From positions 1 through 64,000 of the forward strand of contig JAEUHM010000019.1 in NCBI GenBank assembly GCA_016795485.1: a DNA stretch of 64,000 bases, read 5' to 3'. Below the pieces are notes generated by a model. That model had not been told where the DNA came from, ran no database searches, and saw only the letters and a list, made by a program, of their open reading frames with translations. Position 1 is the first letter of the stretch. Each line of letters starts with the position of its first letter. Below, piece by piece: positions 50,664-60,044 of the stretch. The stretch is from Verrucomicrobiaceae bacterium (GTDB taxonomy: Bacteria; Verrucomicrobiota; Verrucomicrobiia; Verrucomicrobiales; Verrucomicrobiaceae). The translations under genes were made by a program, and so were the position numbers.

Positions 50664-52574
50664 ATGAAGCGACATATACTCTCGACCTCTCTCATTCTCG
50701 TCTTGCTCACTCAGCATGCATCTTTTGCCGCGACTAAAGCTAACGTGATCTACCTCATGGCCGACGAACTTGGCTACCACGAGCCGGCGTTCATGGGCGG
50801 AAAGAACATTCGCACGCCGAATCTCGACCGCATGGCGGCAGAGGGCATCGTCTTCAAAAACATGTTCGCAGGCTCCTCCGTGTGCGCACCCACGCGTTGC
50901 TGCTTTCTCACCGGCAAGCACAGCGGCCACACCAGCGTGCGGGCGAATGGCGGCGGCACTCCGTTGCGGGCGGACGAGGCCACCATCGCGTCCATTTTGA
51001 AGCCGCTCGGCTATGCCACGGGTGGATTTGGCAAATGGGGCAACGGTGGACGCGACTCCACCGGCGTGCCGGAGAAGCACGGCTTCGACACCTTCCTCGG
51101 CTACTACGACCAGGTCCACGCGCACACCTACTACCCGCCCTATCTCATTCAAAACAGCGAGGAAGTGCCGCTCAAAGGCAACAACGGCGGCAGCCAGGGC
51201 GAGACCTACTCGCAATACGTCATCCATAACGCCGCGATGAAGTTCATCCGCGATCACGCGCGGCAGCCCTTCTTCGCCTACCTGCCCTACACGCCGCCGC
51301 ACGGGAACTTCGACATCCCGGACAGCGATCCCGCATGGGCGCTCTACAAGGACCAGTCTTGGCCGGAGGACGCCCGCCGTTACGCCGCCATGGTCACGAT
51401 GTTAGACCGCCAGGTCGGCGAAATGCTCGCGCTACTCCAAGAACTCGGCATCGACGGCAACACGCTCGTCTTCTTCAGCGGCGACAACGGCGCGAACGAT
51501 TACTTCAAATCGAAAGACCATCCGCGCGGCGTGCACAGCGGCAACAAACACCCGGACACCGGCATCGAGTATCGCGGCAACAAAGGCACGCTCTATGAGG
51601 GCGGCGTGCGCATCCCCTTCATCGCCCGCTGGCCCGGCAAGATCGCCCCCGGCAGCGTCAGCGAGCACCTCGGCTACTTCCCGGACGTGCTGCCAACCGT
51701 CGCCGAGGCCACTGGAGCCACCGCACCTGCGGACACCGACGGCATTTCCATCCTGCCCACGTTGCTCGGCAAAAACGCGGAGCAAAAGCAGCACGAATAT
51801 CTCTATTGGGAGATCAATGGCTGGACCGCCATCCGCCAGGGCGCCTGGCGAGCCGTTCGCACGAAACCAAACGCCGAGTGGGAACTCTACGACCTCGCCG
51901 CTGATCCCGCCGAGTCCAAAGACCTCGCCGCCGCGAAGCCCGACGTGCTCGCCAAACTCACCGCACTCGCCGAAAAAGCCCACGAACCCATCCGCGAAGG
52001 CACCTTCACCCGCACCGACCGTCACGAGCGCGACCGCCGCGCGAAATTCGGCAAACAAGACGACATCACGCTCGAAGCCTCACCCGGCGGCGTGAAGAAA
52101 AAAGGCGGCAAACGAGCCGCGGCCATGCCCGTCGAAGGTTTGCTACCGAACAAGGATTGGAAAATCGTCCGCGCCAGTAGCGAGAACACCGGCAACAGCA
52201 AATTCGCCGCCAATGCCATCGACGGCGATCCCGACACGCTCTGGCACTCGAAGTTCAGCGGCGGCACCGCGCCACCGCCGCACGAGCTTGTCATCGATCT
52301 CGGCACGCCGCGTCGCATTCGTGGATTCGTCTATCTCGGACGCCAGGACGGCGGCTGGAACGGCGCGGCAAAGGACATCGAATTCGCCATCAGCAACAGC
52401 GCCGACGCCTTCGGCACTCCCGCCGTCAAATCGGCGCTCAAAAAGATCAAAACACCGCAAACCCTCGCCTGCGCCCCCACCACCGGCCGCTACGTCCTCC
52501 TCCGCATCCTCTCCGAGCATCGCGAGACCAACGAACTCGGCAGCGCCGCGGAAATCGGCGTGCTGGGGGAGTAG
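50664..52574 (+). CDS. Sulfatase 8 with C-terminal F5/8 type C (discoidin) domain
   Basis: 636 residues with signal peptide (MKRHILSTSLILVLLTQHAS). Canonical FGly site CAPTR, Cys74, in an arylsulfatase A-like core (NVIYLMADELGYHEPAFMGG, FGKWGNGGRDS, FSGDNGAND, YEGGVRIPFIARWPGK). After a Lys-rich linker (GVKKKGGKRAAA) comes a discoidin-type carbohydrate-binding domain (about 495-636: WKIVRASSENTGNSKFAANA, IDGDPDTLWHSKF, DLGTPRRIRGFVYLGRQDG, YVLLRILSE). The domain should anchor the enzyme on its glycan. It is 11 bases after sulfatase 7 and 93 bases before the McrB gene. Confidence 0.92.
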   Translation: MKRHILSTSLILVLLTQHASFAATKANVIYLMADELGYHEPAFMGGKNIRTPNLDRMAAEGIVFKNMFAGSSVCAPTRCCFLTGKHSGHTSVRANGGGTPLRADEATIASILKPLGYATGGFGKWGNGGRDSTGVPEKHGFDTFLGYYDQVHAHTYYPPYLIQNSEEVPLKGNNGGSQGETYSQYVIHNAAMKFIRDHARQPFFAYLPYTPPHGNFDIPDSDPAWALYKDQSWPEDARRYAAMVTMLDRQVGEMLALLQELGIDGNTLVFFSGDNGANDYFKSKDHPRGVHSGNKHPDTGIEYRGNKGTLYEGGVRIPFIARWPGKIAPGSVSEHLGYFPDVLPTVAEATGATAPADTDGISILPTLLGKNAEQKQHEYLYWEINGWTAIRQGAWRAVRTKPNAEWELYDLAADPAESKDLAAAKPDVLAKLTALAEKAHEPIREGTFTRTDRHERDRRAKFGKQDDITLEASPGGVKKKGGKRAAAMPVEGLLPNKDWKIVRASSENTGNSKFAANAIDGDPDTLWHSKFSGGTAPPPHELVIDLGTPRRIRGFVYLGRQDGGWNGAAKDIEFAISNSADAFGTPAVKSALKKIKTPQTLACAPTTGRYVLLRILSEHRETNELGSAAEIGVLGE

Positions 52575-52666
52575 CATTCGCGAGCCTCAGGACAATCAAG
52601 TATCGTCGTCGGCATCCCTGGCAAGGTTTGATTGAGCTTTCCCTCCTCTCAGGCATGCTGGAGTGC

Positions 52667-55600
52667 ATGTTCACTTGGATACCCATTCACGAAGAAACCG
52701 CACAGAAACTCCGCGCTTTTCACAACCGGCAAGATGAGTTGATCGCATTACTGCGACAGATGAGGGCGCTGGGGATGAAAACCACTTCGATTGAGGACGA
52801 GGGTGCGGATGGCAAACGATTTGAACTTCGAGAAATTGATCCCTTCACATTCCTTGGGAACTTCAATCGAGGCGTGACGGATGCCAACCGCACGGAGATG
52901 TGGGAATTCATCAAGAAGCGTTGGTCGCTGAGCGCTTCTGTGCCGCAAGACTATGATGGACTGCCCATCTTGAACAACCAGTCCGCTTGGCTGATGCCCT
53001 ATGCTCACCGACGGGAGGCAGGTCATGTTCAGCGCTTGTGGGATGTTTTTGAGATGGTCATGCAGACATCTCCCGGGGACGGTGAAGTCTCACCTGAGAT
53101 GCTGGATAGCTGTCTGAAACTCCGAAAGGTGGGCAAAGCGACACTTACGATGGGCTTTTTCTGGTGTCGTCCGACTGTCTGGCCTGCTTTGGACCGGAAA
53201 AACATCGCCTTTGCCAAGACCAAAGGGGTCATTACCGAGGCTGTGGATGGTGCCTCCTATCTGAACTGGGTAGCGGAATTGCGCGAGAAGGCAGGGGCGG
53301 ACTTGATCGAGTTTTCACGAGATGCTCATTTGTGGGCGAAGGCTGAGGAGTCGCCGCTTGCCCACCCCTTCGACTACCTTTTTGCCGACAGGCAGCAGGC
53401 GGACATCGTGCTCGAACATTTACGCGACTATCTGACATCCTTGGACGACGGCGACGGCACCGATGGTGAGCGATTGATCATCAGCAGCAAGGCATATCAG
53501 GCCACCAAGTCGCCGATGGTGCCTCTTACCGCTTTTCGCATCATGTATGGTCGCTGGGTGGTAATGGACTATGGAGCCAACAAGACTGACAAAATCGTGC
53601 GTGTCGTCCTCAAGGAGTCATCGATCTTTGCAAGCCAGGCATCGCATCGCTGGAGCAACTTCCAGATTCCAATCCAAGGCCAGGTTTTCGCGGTGTTCAC
53701 ATTCCCTTTAGATGAGTATCTGGACAGCTCTGCCATCCAAAAAGAGCATCTCGAAGCCTCCTTGTTGGTTCGTGATCATTTTCGAAGCATGAAGCGCAGC
53801 CCCTACGCCGAAGATCATCGCAAGGAGCTATGGCAACTGATCATGGAACCCGCTGCTCGAACCGAGATTCTCGCCAGAGGCTTGCAGATGCCACCGGAGG
53901 ATAAACGACGGCCTGTTTGGCTTGTCGCGCCTGGGGAGAACGCCAAGCTGCTCTCCGAATGGCGTGAACAAAAGCACATCACCATTGGCTGGGGGAAGAC
54001 TGGCGACCTCGATCCGATGCGACAAATTGAACAGGTGAGACAGTCTCTCGCGGCGGCCTATCCTGATGCCGGTCAGGTCATCGTGGGAAGCATGTTGCAC
54101 GAGTTCGCCCATGAAATGCAGGAGGGAGACGAGATTTATCTAAAAGGCGGCCTGTCTCGCATCCTTGGGCGCGGTGTGGTGCGTGGCGGCTATGAGTTCG
54201 TCGAGCAGTCGGATAGCGATCACTTTCATCGGCGCTCGGTGGAGTGGCTGGACGATCGGGAGATGCAAGTGCCAACGGGTGTGCAGCTTCCACAGATCAC
54301 CCTGAGTCATCTGGAGGAAAAAACCGAGCTGCTTGCAGCCATCAGGTCGTTTTATGATCAGCCGACGGATTCAGCATCCGTGGTCCGCGAGGAACCCAAC
54401 CCGAACTCTCGGAATTACTGGTGGTTCAATTTCAACCCTGAGGTCTGGGATATCGAAAACCGAATCGATATCGAAAAGATGTCGATTGATGAGGCTGAGA
54501 TTTACACAGCAGTGAATCAAAACGGAAGGAAGAGGCAAAAGCCACAGTGGTTCGCCGCCGCCCGCCCCGGAGACCTAGCCATCGCCTACGTCACCTCGCC
54601 CAAACGGTATGCTGTGGCCGTCTGCCGTGTGACACGCGGCATGGCCGAGACTGACAGCATGGGGATCGGTTTTGCCATCATCGAGAAACTGCGCCGCCCG
54701 GTGCTGCTGGATGAGATGAAAGCCCATCCTGTTCTACAGGCCAGCGAGCCTTTAAGCTTCTCCCAGGCGTCTATCTTGCGACTCACGCAGGCGGAGTTCA
54801 ATGCAGTGATGGATTTGTCGGAAGCGGAAACTGAGCCGTCTCTGCCCGAGAAGCCGGTTTACGATTTGGCTGCCGCCTTGAAAGACCTTTTCATCCCTGA
54901 AGAACGGGTGGCAAGTATCTGCGCCACTCTCCGCCGGAAAAAGAACGTAGTGCTGCAAGGCGCGCCTGGCACGGGCAAAACCTTCGTGGCCCGCCGTCTC
55001 GCATACCTGTTAATGGGCGTCAAAGACGAAAACCGGGCACCCATGGTTCAGTTTCATCAAAGCATGAGCTATGAGGACTTTGTGCAGGGTTGGCGTCCTG
55101 ATGGCAGTGGCGGCTTCAAGTTGTGCAACGGGCCATTCTACCATTTTTGCCGTCAGGCGATGACTCGGCCAGATGAACCTCATGTTTTCATCATTGATGA
55201 GATCAACCGCGGCAATCTGTCGAAGATTCTTGGCGAACTCATGATGCTCATCGAGCCGGACAAACGAAGTCCTGCATATGCGCTGCCACTCACTTACAGT
55301 TCCTCGCAGGAAGATCGTTTCTATGTGCCGGAGAATGTTCATCTCATCGGCACGATGAACACCGCAGACCGCTCGCTGAGCATGGTGGACTACGCATTAC
55401 GCCGACGTTTTGCCTTCACAGAAATGGAACCCGGCTTCAGCCATCCGGCCTTCCGCGCGGTTTTGGAAGTGAATAGCGTCTCCAACTCCGTCTGCGACCG
55501 CATCATCGAAGGCATGACTGCGGTGAATAACCTCATCGCGTCTGACAGTGCGAATCTCGGTCCCGGATACCGCATCGGACACAGCTTTTTTGTGCCATCC

Positions 55601-55729
55601 ATGTCCGTTTCGGACTCCGAGAGCTGGCTGGCTGACATTTTGACCCATGAGATACTGCCCTTGCTTCAAGAATACTGGGTGGATGTCCCCAAGCAGCTCC
55701 ACACAGCTCGCCAAGCGCTTGGCCTTTGA
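52667..55729 (+). CDS. mcrB: McrB-like GTPase/ATPase subunit with EVE-like domains
   Basis: 1020 residues from the ATG at 52667 (MFTWIPIHEETAQKLRAFHN); upstream in-frame starts (TTG 52628, ATG 52655) are alternatives. The C-terminal AAA+ module has Walker A GAPGTGKT (765-772), Walker B FIIDEINR and the McrB sensor GTMNTADRSLSMVDYALRRR. The N-terminal ~750 residues contain modified-base readers: WLVAPGENAKLLSEWREQKH then ITIGWGKTGDL, an EVE-related strand set, and a second unit YWWFNFNPEVWDIENRID ... KPQWFAAARPGDLAIAYVTS typical of EVE (PUA-like) domains. Type IV McrBC systems cut DNA with modified bases. McrC follows 5 bases later. The pair sits between sulfatase genes as an apparent insertion. 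Confidence 0.9.
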   Translation: MFTWIPIHEETAQKLRAFHNRQDELIALLRQMRALGMKTTSIEDEGADGKRFELREIDPFTFLGNFNRGVTDANRTEMWEFIKKRWSLSASVPQDYDGLPILNNQSAWLMPYAHRREAGHVQRLWDVFEMVMQTSPGDGEVSPEMLDSCLKLRKVGKATLTMGFFWCRPTVWPALDRKNIAFAKTKGVITEAVDGASYLNWVAELREKAGADLIEFSRDAHLWAKAEESPLAHPFDYLFADRQQADIVLEHLRDYLTSLDDGDGTDGERLIISSKAYQATKSPMVPLTAFRIMYGRWVVMDYGANKTDKIVRVVLKESSIFASQASHRWSNFQIPIQGQVFAVFTFPLDEYLDSSAIQKEHLEASLLVRDHFRSMKRSPYAEDHRKELWQLIMEPAARTEILARGLQMPPEDKRRPVWLVAPGENAKLLSEWREQKHITIGWGKTGDLDPMRQIEQVRQSLAAAYPDAGQVIVGSMLHEFAHEMQEGDEIYLKGGLSRILGRGVVRGGYEFVEQSDSDHFHRRSVEWLDDREMQVPTGVQLPQITLSHLEEKTELLAAIRSFYDQPTDSASVVREEPNPNSRNYWWFNFNPEVWDIENRIDIEKMSIDEAEIYTAVNQNGRKRQKPQWFAAARPGDLAIAYVTSPKRYAVAVCRVTRGMAETDSMGIGFAIIEKLRRPVLLDEMKAHPVLQASEPLSFSQASILRLTQAEFNAVMDLSEAETEPSLPEKPVYDLAAALKDLFIPEERVASICATLRRKKNVVLQGAPGTGKTFVARRLAYLLMGVKDENRAPMVQFHQSMSYEDFVQGWRPDGSGGFKLCNGPFYHFCRQAMTRPDEPHVFIIDEINRGNLSKILGELMMLIEPDKRSPAYALPLTYSSSQEDRFYVPENVHLIGTMNTADRSLSMVDYALRRRFAFTEMEPGFSHPAFRAVLEVNSVSNSVCDRIIEGMTAVNNLIASDSANLGPGYRIGHSFFVPSMSVSDSESWLADILTHEILPLLQEYWVDVPKQLHTARQALGL

Positions 55730-55734
55730 AGCGC

Positions 55735-56808
55735 ATGAGTGCCGCCATTCCCATCCTGAATCTTTATTACCTTCTCACCTATGCCTGGGATCAATACCAG
55801 CCGGGTGAAGCCAGGGAGATCGGCGCAGAGGACTGTCCTGATGTGGAAAACCTTTTCGCGGTCATGCTTAGCGGCGGGTTGCGGCAGCTCGCACGGCGCG
55901 GCATGGACCGCGACTACATTCCGCACACGGAGGAGACTTCCCGCCTGCGAGGCAAGCTGCACCTGATGGAAAGTGTGCGACGGCAGACACCTCTCGCTGG
56001 GCGCATGATTTGCTCTTTTGACGACCTCAGCTCCGACGTGCTGCATAACCAGATCTTGAAGAGCACCGCGCTGAGCCTGTTGAAGCGAGATGAGTTGACG
56101 CAGGAGAACCGGAAGGAGCTACGTCATGCTCTGGAACCCCTCGCCCAGGTGCGGGAGATACGATTAAGCGGCCAAATGTTCCGACGTGTGCAACTGCATC
56201 GGAACAACCGCATCTACCGCTTTCTTCTAGGCTTGTGCGAGCTAGTTCAAAGGTTGGTCATGCCTGCTGATCATCGCGGCGGCGAACGCATAGTGGATCT
56301 TCTGCGTGATGAGGTGATCATGCACAGCCTATTTGAAAAGTTTGTCCGAAACTTTGCTGTCAGGCACTGCCACGACGCCACGGTTGGCGCAAAAGCCGTG
56401 CAATGGTCTGTGGAAGCTGAAGATTCCGCACTTGCCCGTCTGCCTGTCATGTTCACTGACATCACCTTGGACTGGCCGGATAGGAAATTGATCGTGGACT
56501 GCAAATACTACGCCGAAGCCATGTCTAGCCACCATGGCGCTTCCAAACTGAAGTCCGAAAACCTGTATCAATTGCTCGCTTACCTGAAAAACCAGTCAGA
56601 GCTGCCGGACTGGGAAAGCGTTGAGGGATTGCTCATCTATCCGACCAACGGAGCATCTTTTGATCTGAAATATCGACTGCTGGGAAATCCAGTCAGAGCT
56701 GCCACGCTGGACTTGAATCAACCGTGGGAAGCGATTCACAAGCAATTAACCGGGCTGTTATGTGACGGAGAGGCGTCTCTTCTGAACGATAACCCGAGTA
56801 GGGAGTGA
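55735..56808 (+). CDS. mcrC: McrC-like nuclease subunit
   Basis: 357 residues from the ATG at 55735; an in-frame TTG at 55726 overlapping the McrB stop is the alternative. The start SAAIPILNLYYLLTYAWD is typical for McrC (IPIxNLYYLLxYAW). The C-terminal part has a PD-(D/E)xK nuclease core: FTDITLDWPDRKLIVDCKYY, with Asp before the strand and D-x-K after it, and a helix ENLYQLLAYLKN. McrC binds and stimulates the McrB ring and makes the DNA cut. It ends 13 bases before sulfatase 9. Confidence 0.9.
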   Translation: MSAAIPILNLYYLLTYAWDQYQPGEAREIGAEDCPDVENLFAVMLSGGLRQLARRGMDRDYIPHTEETSRLRGKLHLMESVRRQTPLAGRMICSFDDLSSDVLHNQILKSTALSLLKRDELTQENRKELRHALEPLAQVREIRLSGQMFRRVQLHRNNRIYRFLLGLCELVQRLVMPADHRGGERIVDLLRDEVIMHSLFEKFVRNFAVRHCHDATVGAKAVQWSVEAEDSALARLPVMFTDITLDWPDRKLIVDCKYYAEAMSSHHGASKLKSENLYQLLAYLKNQSELPDWESVEGLLIYPTNGASFDLKYRLLGNPVRAATLDLNQPWEAIHKQLTGLLCDGEASLLNDNPSRE

Positions 56809-56821
56809 TCGTTCTCAAGTC

Positions 56822-58249
56822 ATGCGACCATCTGCAACAACTCTGCTCCTTTCGTCCTTCCTCATTCTGGTTTCGTCATTGGCCGCGCAGCGGCCGAACG
56901 TCCTCTTCATCATCTCCGACGATCTCACCTCCACCGCGCTTGGTTGCTATGGCAACAAGGTGTGCCAGACACCGAACATCGACCGGTTGGCGGCTCGTGG
57001 GATGCGCTTCACGCGGGCGCATTGCCAGGGCAGCTACTGCGGACCATCACGCGCCTCGTTCATGTCCGGCTACTATCCGCATGCGACGGGCGTGCAGGGC
57101 TACAACAGCCCTCGAGCAGCCATCGGCGACCGCGCGACGTGGGCGCAGCATTTCAAAAACGCGGGCTACTACTCCGCCCGCGTCAGCAAAATCTTCCACA
57201 TGGGCGTGCCCGGGGGCATTGAGGACGGCAGCGATGGCGCCGACGATCCAGCGTCGTGGACGGAGCGCTTTAACAGCCAAGGGCCGGAGTGGCAGGCACC
57301 GGGTATCGGCGAGACCTTGGAAAAGAACGCGGATGGCAAAAAGCCCGTCATGGGCGGCAACACCTTCGTCATCGTCGCCGCCGATGGCGATGACATGGCG
57401 CACTCGGATGGCAAAACGGCCGCGAAGGCCTGCGAACTCATCGAGAAGCACGCACAGGAGCCGTTTTTCATCGCCGTGGGCTTTGTGCGGCCACACGTGC
57501 CCTTCGTGGCACCGAAGAAGTATTTCGACCTGTATCCGTGGGAGCAGATGACGCTGCCGAAGAAGGTCGCGGGCGATTGGGATGACATCCCGAAGCCGGG
57601 CATCAATTACAAGACCAGCGTGAACATGCAGATGGATGTCACGCGGCAGAAAAAGGCGCTCGCCGGCTACTACGCCGCCGTCAGCTTCATGGACGCGCAG
57701 GTCGGCAAGGTGCTCGACGCGCTCGAAAAGTCCGGTCAGGCTGAAAACACCATCGTCATCTTCACCAGCGACCACGGCTACCACCTCGGCGAGCACGATT
57801 TTTGGGCCAAAGTGAGCCTGCATGACGAATCCGCCCGCGTGCCTCTCATTGTGAGCACACCCGGCAAAAAGCCCGGCGTGAGCGATTCGCTCGTCGAACT
57901 GCTCGATCTCTATCCCACCACCGCCAAGCTCTGCGGCCTCGACGTGCCCGCCCGCCTGCAAGGCAAGGACATCAGCCCCATCCTCGACGATCCGCAGGCA
58001 AAAGTGCACGACACCGTCTTCAGCGTCGCCGGATCAAGCAAGGGCCTCATGCTGCGTGATGACCGCTGGGTCTTCATCCAATACGGCGAGGACGCCAAAG
58101 GCGGCATCGAGCTCTTCGATATGCAAAACGATCCGAAACAGCTCACCAACCTCGCCTCGTCACTCGACCACGTTTCCCGCGTCGAAGAATGGAAAGCCAA
58201 ACTCACCGCCAAACTCGCGGCCGTGCGGGCGAATGATCTTAACCCCTGA
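56822..58249 (+). CDS. Sulfatase 9 (iduronate-2-sulfatase-like)
   Basis: 475 residues with signal peptide (MRPSATTLLLSSFLILVSSL). Canonical FGly site CGPSR, Cys73. Iduronate-2-sulfatase-type motifs: NVLFIISDDLTSTALGCYGN, FVRPHVPFVAPKKYFDLY, FTSDHGYHLGEHDFWAKVSL and ESARVPLIVS. Very GC-rich with the same codon style as sulfatases 2-4 and 8, unlike the McrC gene it follows by 13 bases. Followed after 11 bases by a lactonase-type gene, so the two are probably co-transcribed. Confidence 0.9.
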   Translation: MRPSATTLLLSSFLILVSSLAAQRPNVLFIISDDLTSTALGCYGNKVCQTPNIDRLAARGMRFTRAHCQGSYCGPSRASFMSGYYPHATGVQGYNSPRAAIGDRATWAQHFKNAGYYSARVSKIFHMGVPGGIEDGSDGADDPASWTERFNSQGPEWQAPGIGETLEKNADGKKPVMGGNTFVIVAADGDDMAHSDGKTAAKACELIEKHAQEPFFIAVGFVRPHVPFVAPKKYFDLYPWEQMTLPKKVAGDWDDIPKPGINYKTSVNMQMDVTRQKKALAGYYAAVSFMDAQVGKVLDALEKSGQAENTIVIFTSDHGYHLGEHDFWAKVSLHDESARVPLIVSTPGKKPGVSDSLVELLDLYPTTAKLCGLDVPARLQGKDISPILDDPQAKVHDTVFSVAGSSKGLMLRDDRWVFIQYGEDAKGGIELFDMQNDPKQLTNLASSLDHVSRVEEWKAKLTAKLAAVRANDLNP

Positions 58250-58260
58250 TATCCCACCTG

Positions 58261-59319
58261 ATGAAAGCCTTTCTCACATTCCTCTGCTTTGCTTCGGTCG
58301 CATCTGCCGGACCGACGATCGTTTATGTCTCCGAGAGCCATGAGAAGCGCATCGCAGTGTGGTCGCTCGATGAAAAGACGGGTGAATTGACCCGCCAAAG
58401 CGAAACAGCACTCCCGGGAGCACCGGGGAGTCTCGCGTTGAGCCCGGATCACCGTTATCTGTATGCCTCGGTGCGCTCCGCGAAGCAATTCGCCACGCTC
58501 GATGTCGATGCGAAGACCGGAGCGCTGTCGAACGCGACCTTCGCGGATGCGGGCTTCAACGCGGCTTATGTTTTCGCAGACCAAACAGGCCGCTGGCTGC
58601 TCGCCGCGTCTTACAGCGAGGGCGTGGTCGGATTGTCCGCGATCCAAAACGGCCGCGTGACCGGTCTGCCGGTCGTGACGCTCGAAACCGGCAAGAAGGC
58701 GCACTGCATCCAGATCGATCCGTCAAACCATTTCGCCTTTGTGCCGCATGTGGGCGAGCTGAACAAGGTGGAGCAACTCCGCTTCGACGCGGAAGCCGGC
58801 ACGCTCACGCGCAACACGCCGCCGCATCTGCCCGGCGGCGCGGGCGAGGGGCCGCGGCACATGCAGTTCCATCCGAACGGCAAGTGGGCCTACTTCGTCA
58901 ACGAACAGGGCAAAAGCGTGACCCTGTGCGACTACGACGCGGACAAAGGCACGCTCAAAGCCCGCCAAAGCGTGCCCACCGTGCCCGAAGACTGGCGTGA
59001 CAAGGGCTCCTGTGCCGACATCCACATCAGCGCTGACGGGCGCTTCGTCTATGCCTCAAATCGCGGTCACGACAGCCTCGCTACCTTCTCCGTGAACGCG
59101 GAAACGGGCGAACTTACCGCGCTTGGGCAAACGCCTACCGAGAAGACGCCGCGATCTTTTTGCCTCGTGCCCGGCGATGCTTTCGTCATTTCCGCAGGAG
59201 AAGGCTCCCATCGCCTCATCGTGTTCCGCCGCGATGTGAAAACAGGTGCTCTGACCCCGCTCAGAACCTACGACTGCGGAAAGGGTCCGGCTTGGGTGAC
59301 TAGCGTTAAGTTGGATTGA
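58261..59319 (+). CDS. Secreted lactonase-type beta-propeller (6-phosphogluconolactonase-like)
   Basis: 352 residues with signal peptide (MKAFLTFLCFASVASAG). Seven-bladed 3-carboxymuconate cyclase/YbhE-type propeller: VYVSESHEKRIAVWSLDEKT, LALSPDHRYLYASVRSAKQF, the metal-site segment GEGPRHMQFHPNGKWAYFVN, KGSCADIHISADGRFVYASN and RSFCLVPGDAFVISAG. The H-x-H-P and E-R-type residues of the lactonase site look kept. Known members hydrolyse sugar lactones. The signal peptide argues for a role outside the cytoplasm, for example on lactones released by sugar oxidation. It is 11 bases downstream of sulfatase 9. Confidence 0.85.
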   Translation: MKAFLTFLCFASVASAGPTIVYVSESHEKRIAVWSLDEKTGELTRQSETALPGAPGSLALSPDHRYLYASVRSAKQFATLDVDAKTGALSNATFADAGFNAAYVFADQTGRWLLAASYSEGVVGLSAIQNGRVTGLPVVTLETGKKAHCIQIDPSNHFAFVPHVGELNKVEQLRFDAEAGTLTRNTPPHLPGGAGEGPRHMQFHPNGKWAYFVNEQGKSVTLCDYDADKGTLKARQSVPTVPEDWRDKGSCADIHISADGRFVYASNRGHDSLATFSVNAETGELTALGQTPTEKTPRSFCLVPGDAFVISAGEGSHRLIVFRRDVKTGALTPLRTYDCGKGPAWVTSVKLD

Positions 59320-59362
59320 TTGTTGCAGAGACAATTTGGTGAATGTGACGTTATTGGATGCC

Positions 59363-60019
59363 ATGCGATTCACGAACTTGGTCTTTGCCTTATTTGCCCT
59401 CCACGTCTCGGTGCCCCTCTTTGGCCAGACCGCGCCGAAGACGTCCATCACTGAACCAGAGTCATTGATTGTCTCTACGGCGTTCGATCAAGCGAGTCCG
59501 CCTACCCGAAAAGGGCCCATCAATGGTTGGCAGGCAGGGATTGGGGAGTGGTCAGTCAGAGATGGTGCGTTGCATGGCGATGAGCTGCAGGAGGATAAGC
59601 ACCCTTCTTCGTGCACTTATCGTTTTGAAGCCAAAGACATGATCATTTGTGCCCAGTTCAGGCTTGGATCGGCCAAGGAGATCGCATTCGGATGCAGAGA
59701 CAACATTCCGCCGAATCACCATCTGGCGCGTACTTACATTAGCAGAGACAGTATTTGGGTTGTTAGGCAATCGGGCATATCTAAGACAAGCCGATCAGAG
59801 AAACTGGCTGAGTTGAAGACCATGATCGATCCAGAGAAGTGGCATGACATCACGATCGAGATCGTTGGAGATCATTATCGCGCCACGGTCGATGGTCAGG
59901 TGGTAGAAGCACGTCATGAACGCTATAAAGACACAAAGGGCCTTGTTGCGTTAATCAACAAAGGGAAGGGAGCGCAGTTCAGGAACGTTTCGATTTGGAA
60001 AGCGAAACCCAAAAGCTGA
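59363..60019 (+). CDS. Secreted DUF1080-like (3-keto-disaccharide hydrolase-type) protein
   Basis: 218 residues from the ATG at 59363 (MRFTNLVFALFALHVSVPLF, signal peptide). The mature part is a concanavalin-type sandwich of the DUF1080 kind: GWQAGIGEWSVRDGALHGDE, MIICAQFRLGSAKEIAFGCR, EKWHDITIEIVGDHYRATVD and KGLVALINKGKGAQFRNVSI. DUF1080 domains include 3-keto-glycoside hydrolases and glycan-binding proteins; no catalytic residue can be assigned from sequence here. Shorter than many DUF1080 proteins. Same strand as the lactonase gene, with a 43-base gap. Confidence 0.75.
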   Translation: MRFTNLVFALFALHVSVPLFGQTAPKTSITEPESLIVSTAFDQASPPTRKGPINGWQAGIGEWSVRDGALHGDELQEDKHPSSCTYRFEAKDMIICAQFRLGSAKEIAFGCRDNIPPNHHLARTYISRDSIWVVRQSGISKTSRSEKLAELKTMIDPEKWHDITIEIVGDHYRATVDGQVVEARHERYKDTKGLVALINKGKGAQFRNVSIWKAKPKS

Positions 60020-60044
60020 CAGGTATCGTTGATCGGAATACGCC

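Noticed and set aside
25866-56823. 13-base match CGTTCTCAAGTCA near 25870 and near 56812
   Set aside because: A match of this length is expected by chance in 64 kb on two strands and has no symmetrical context.
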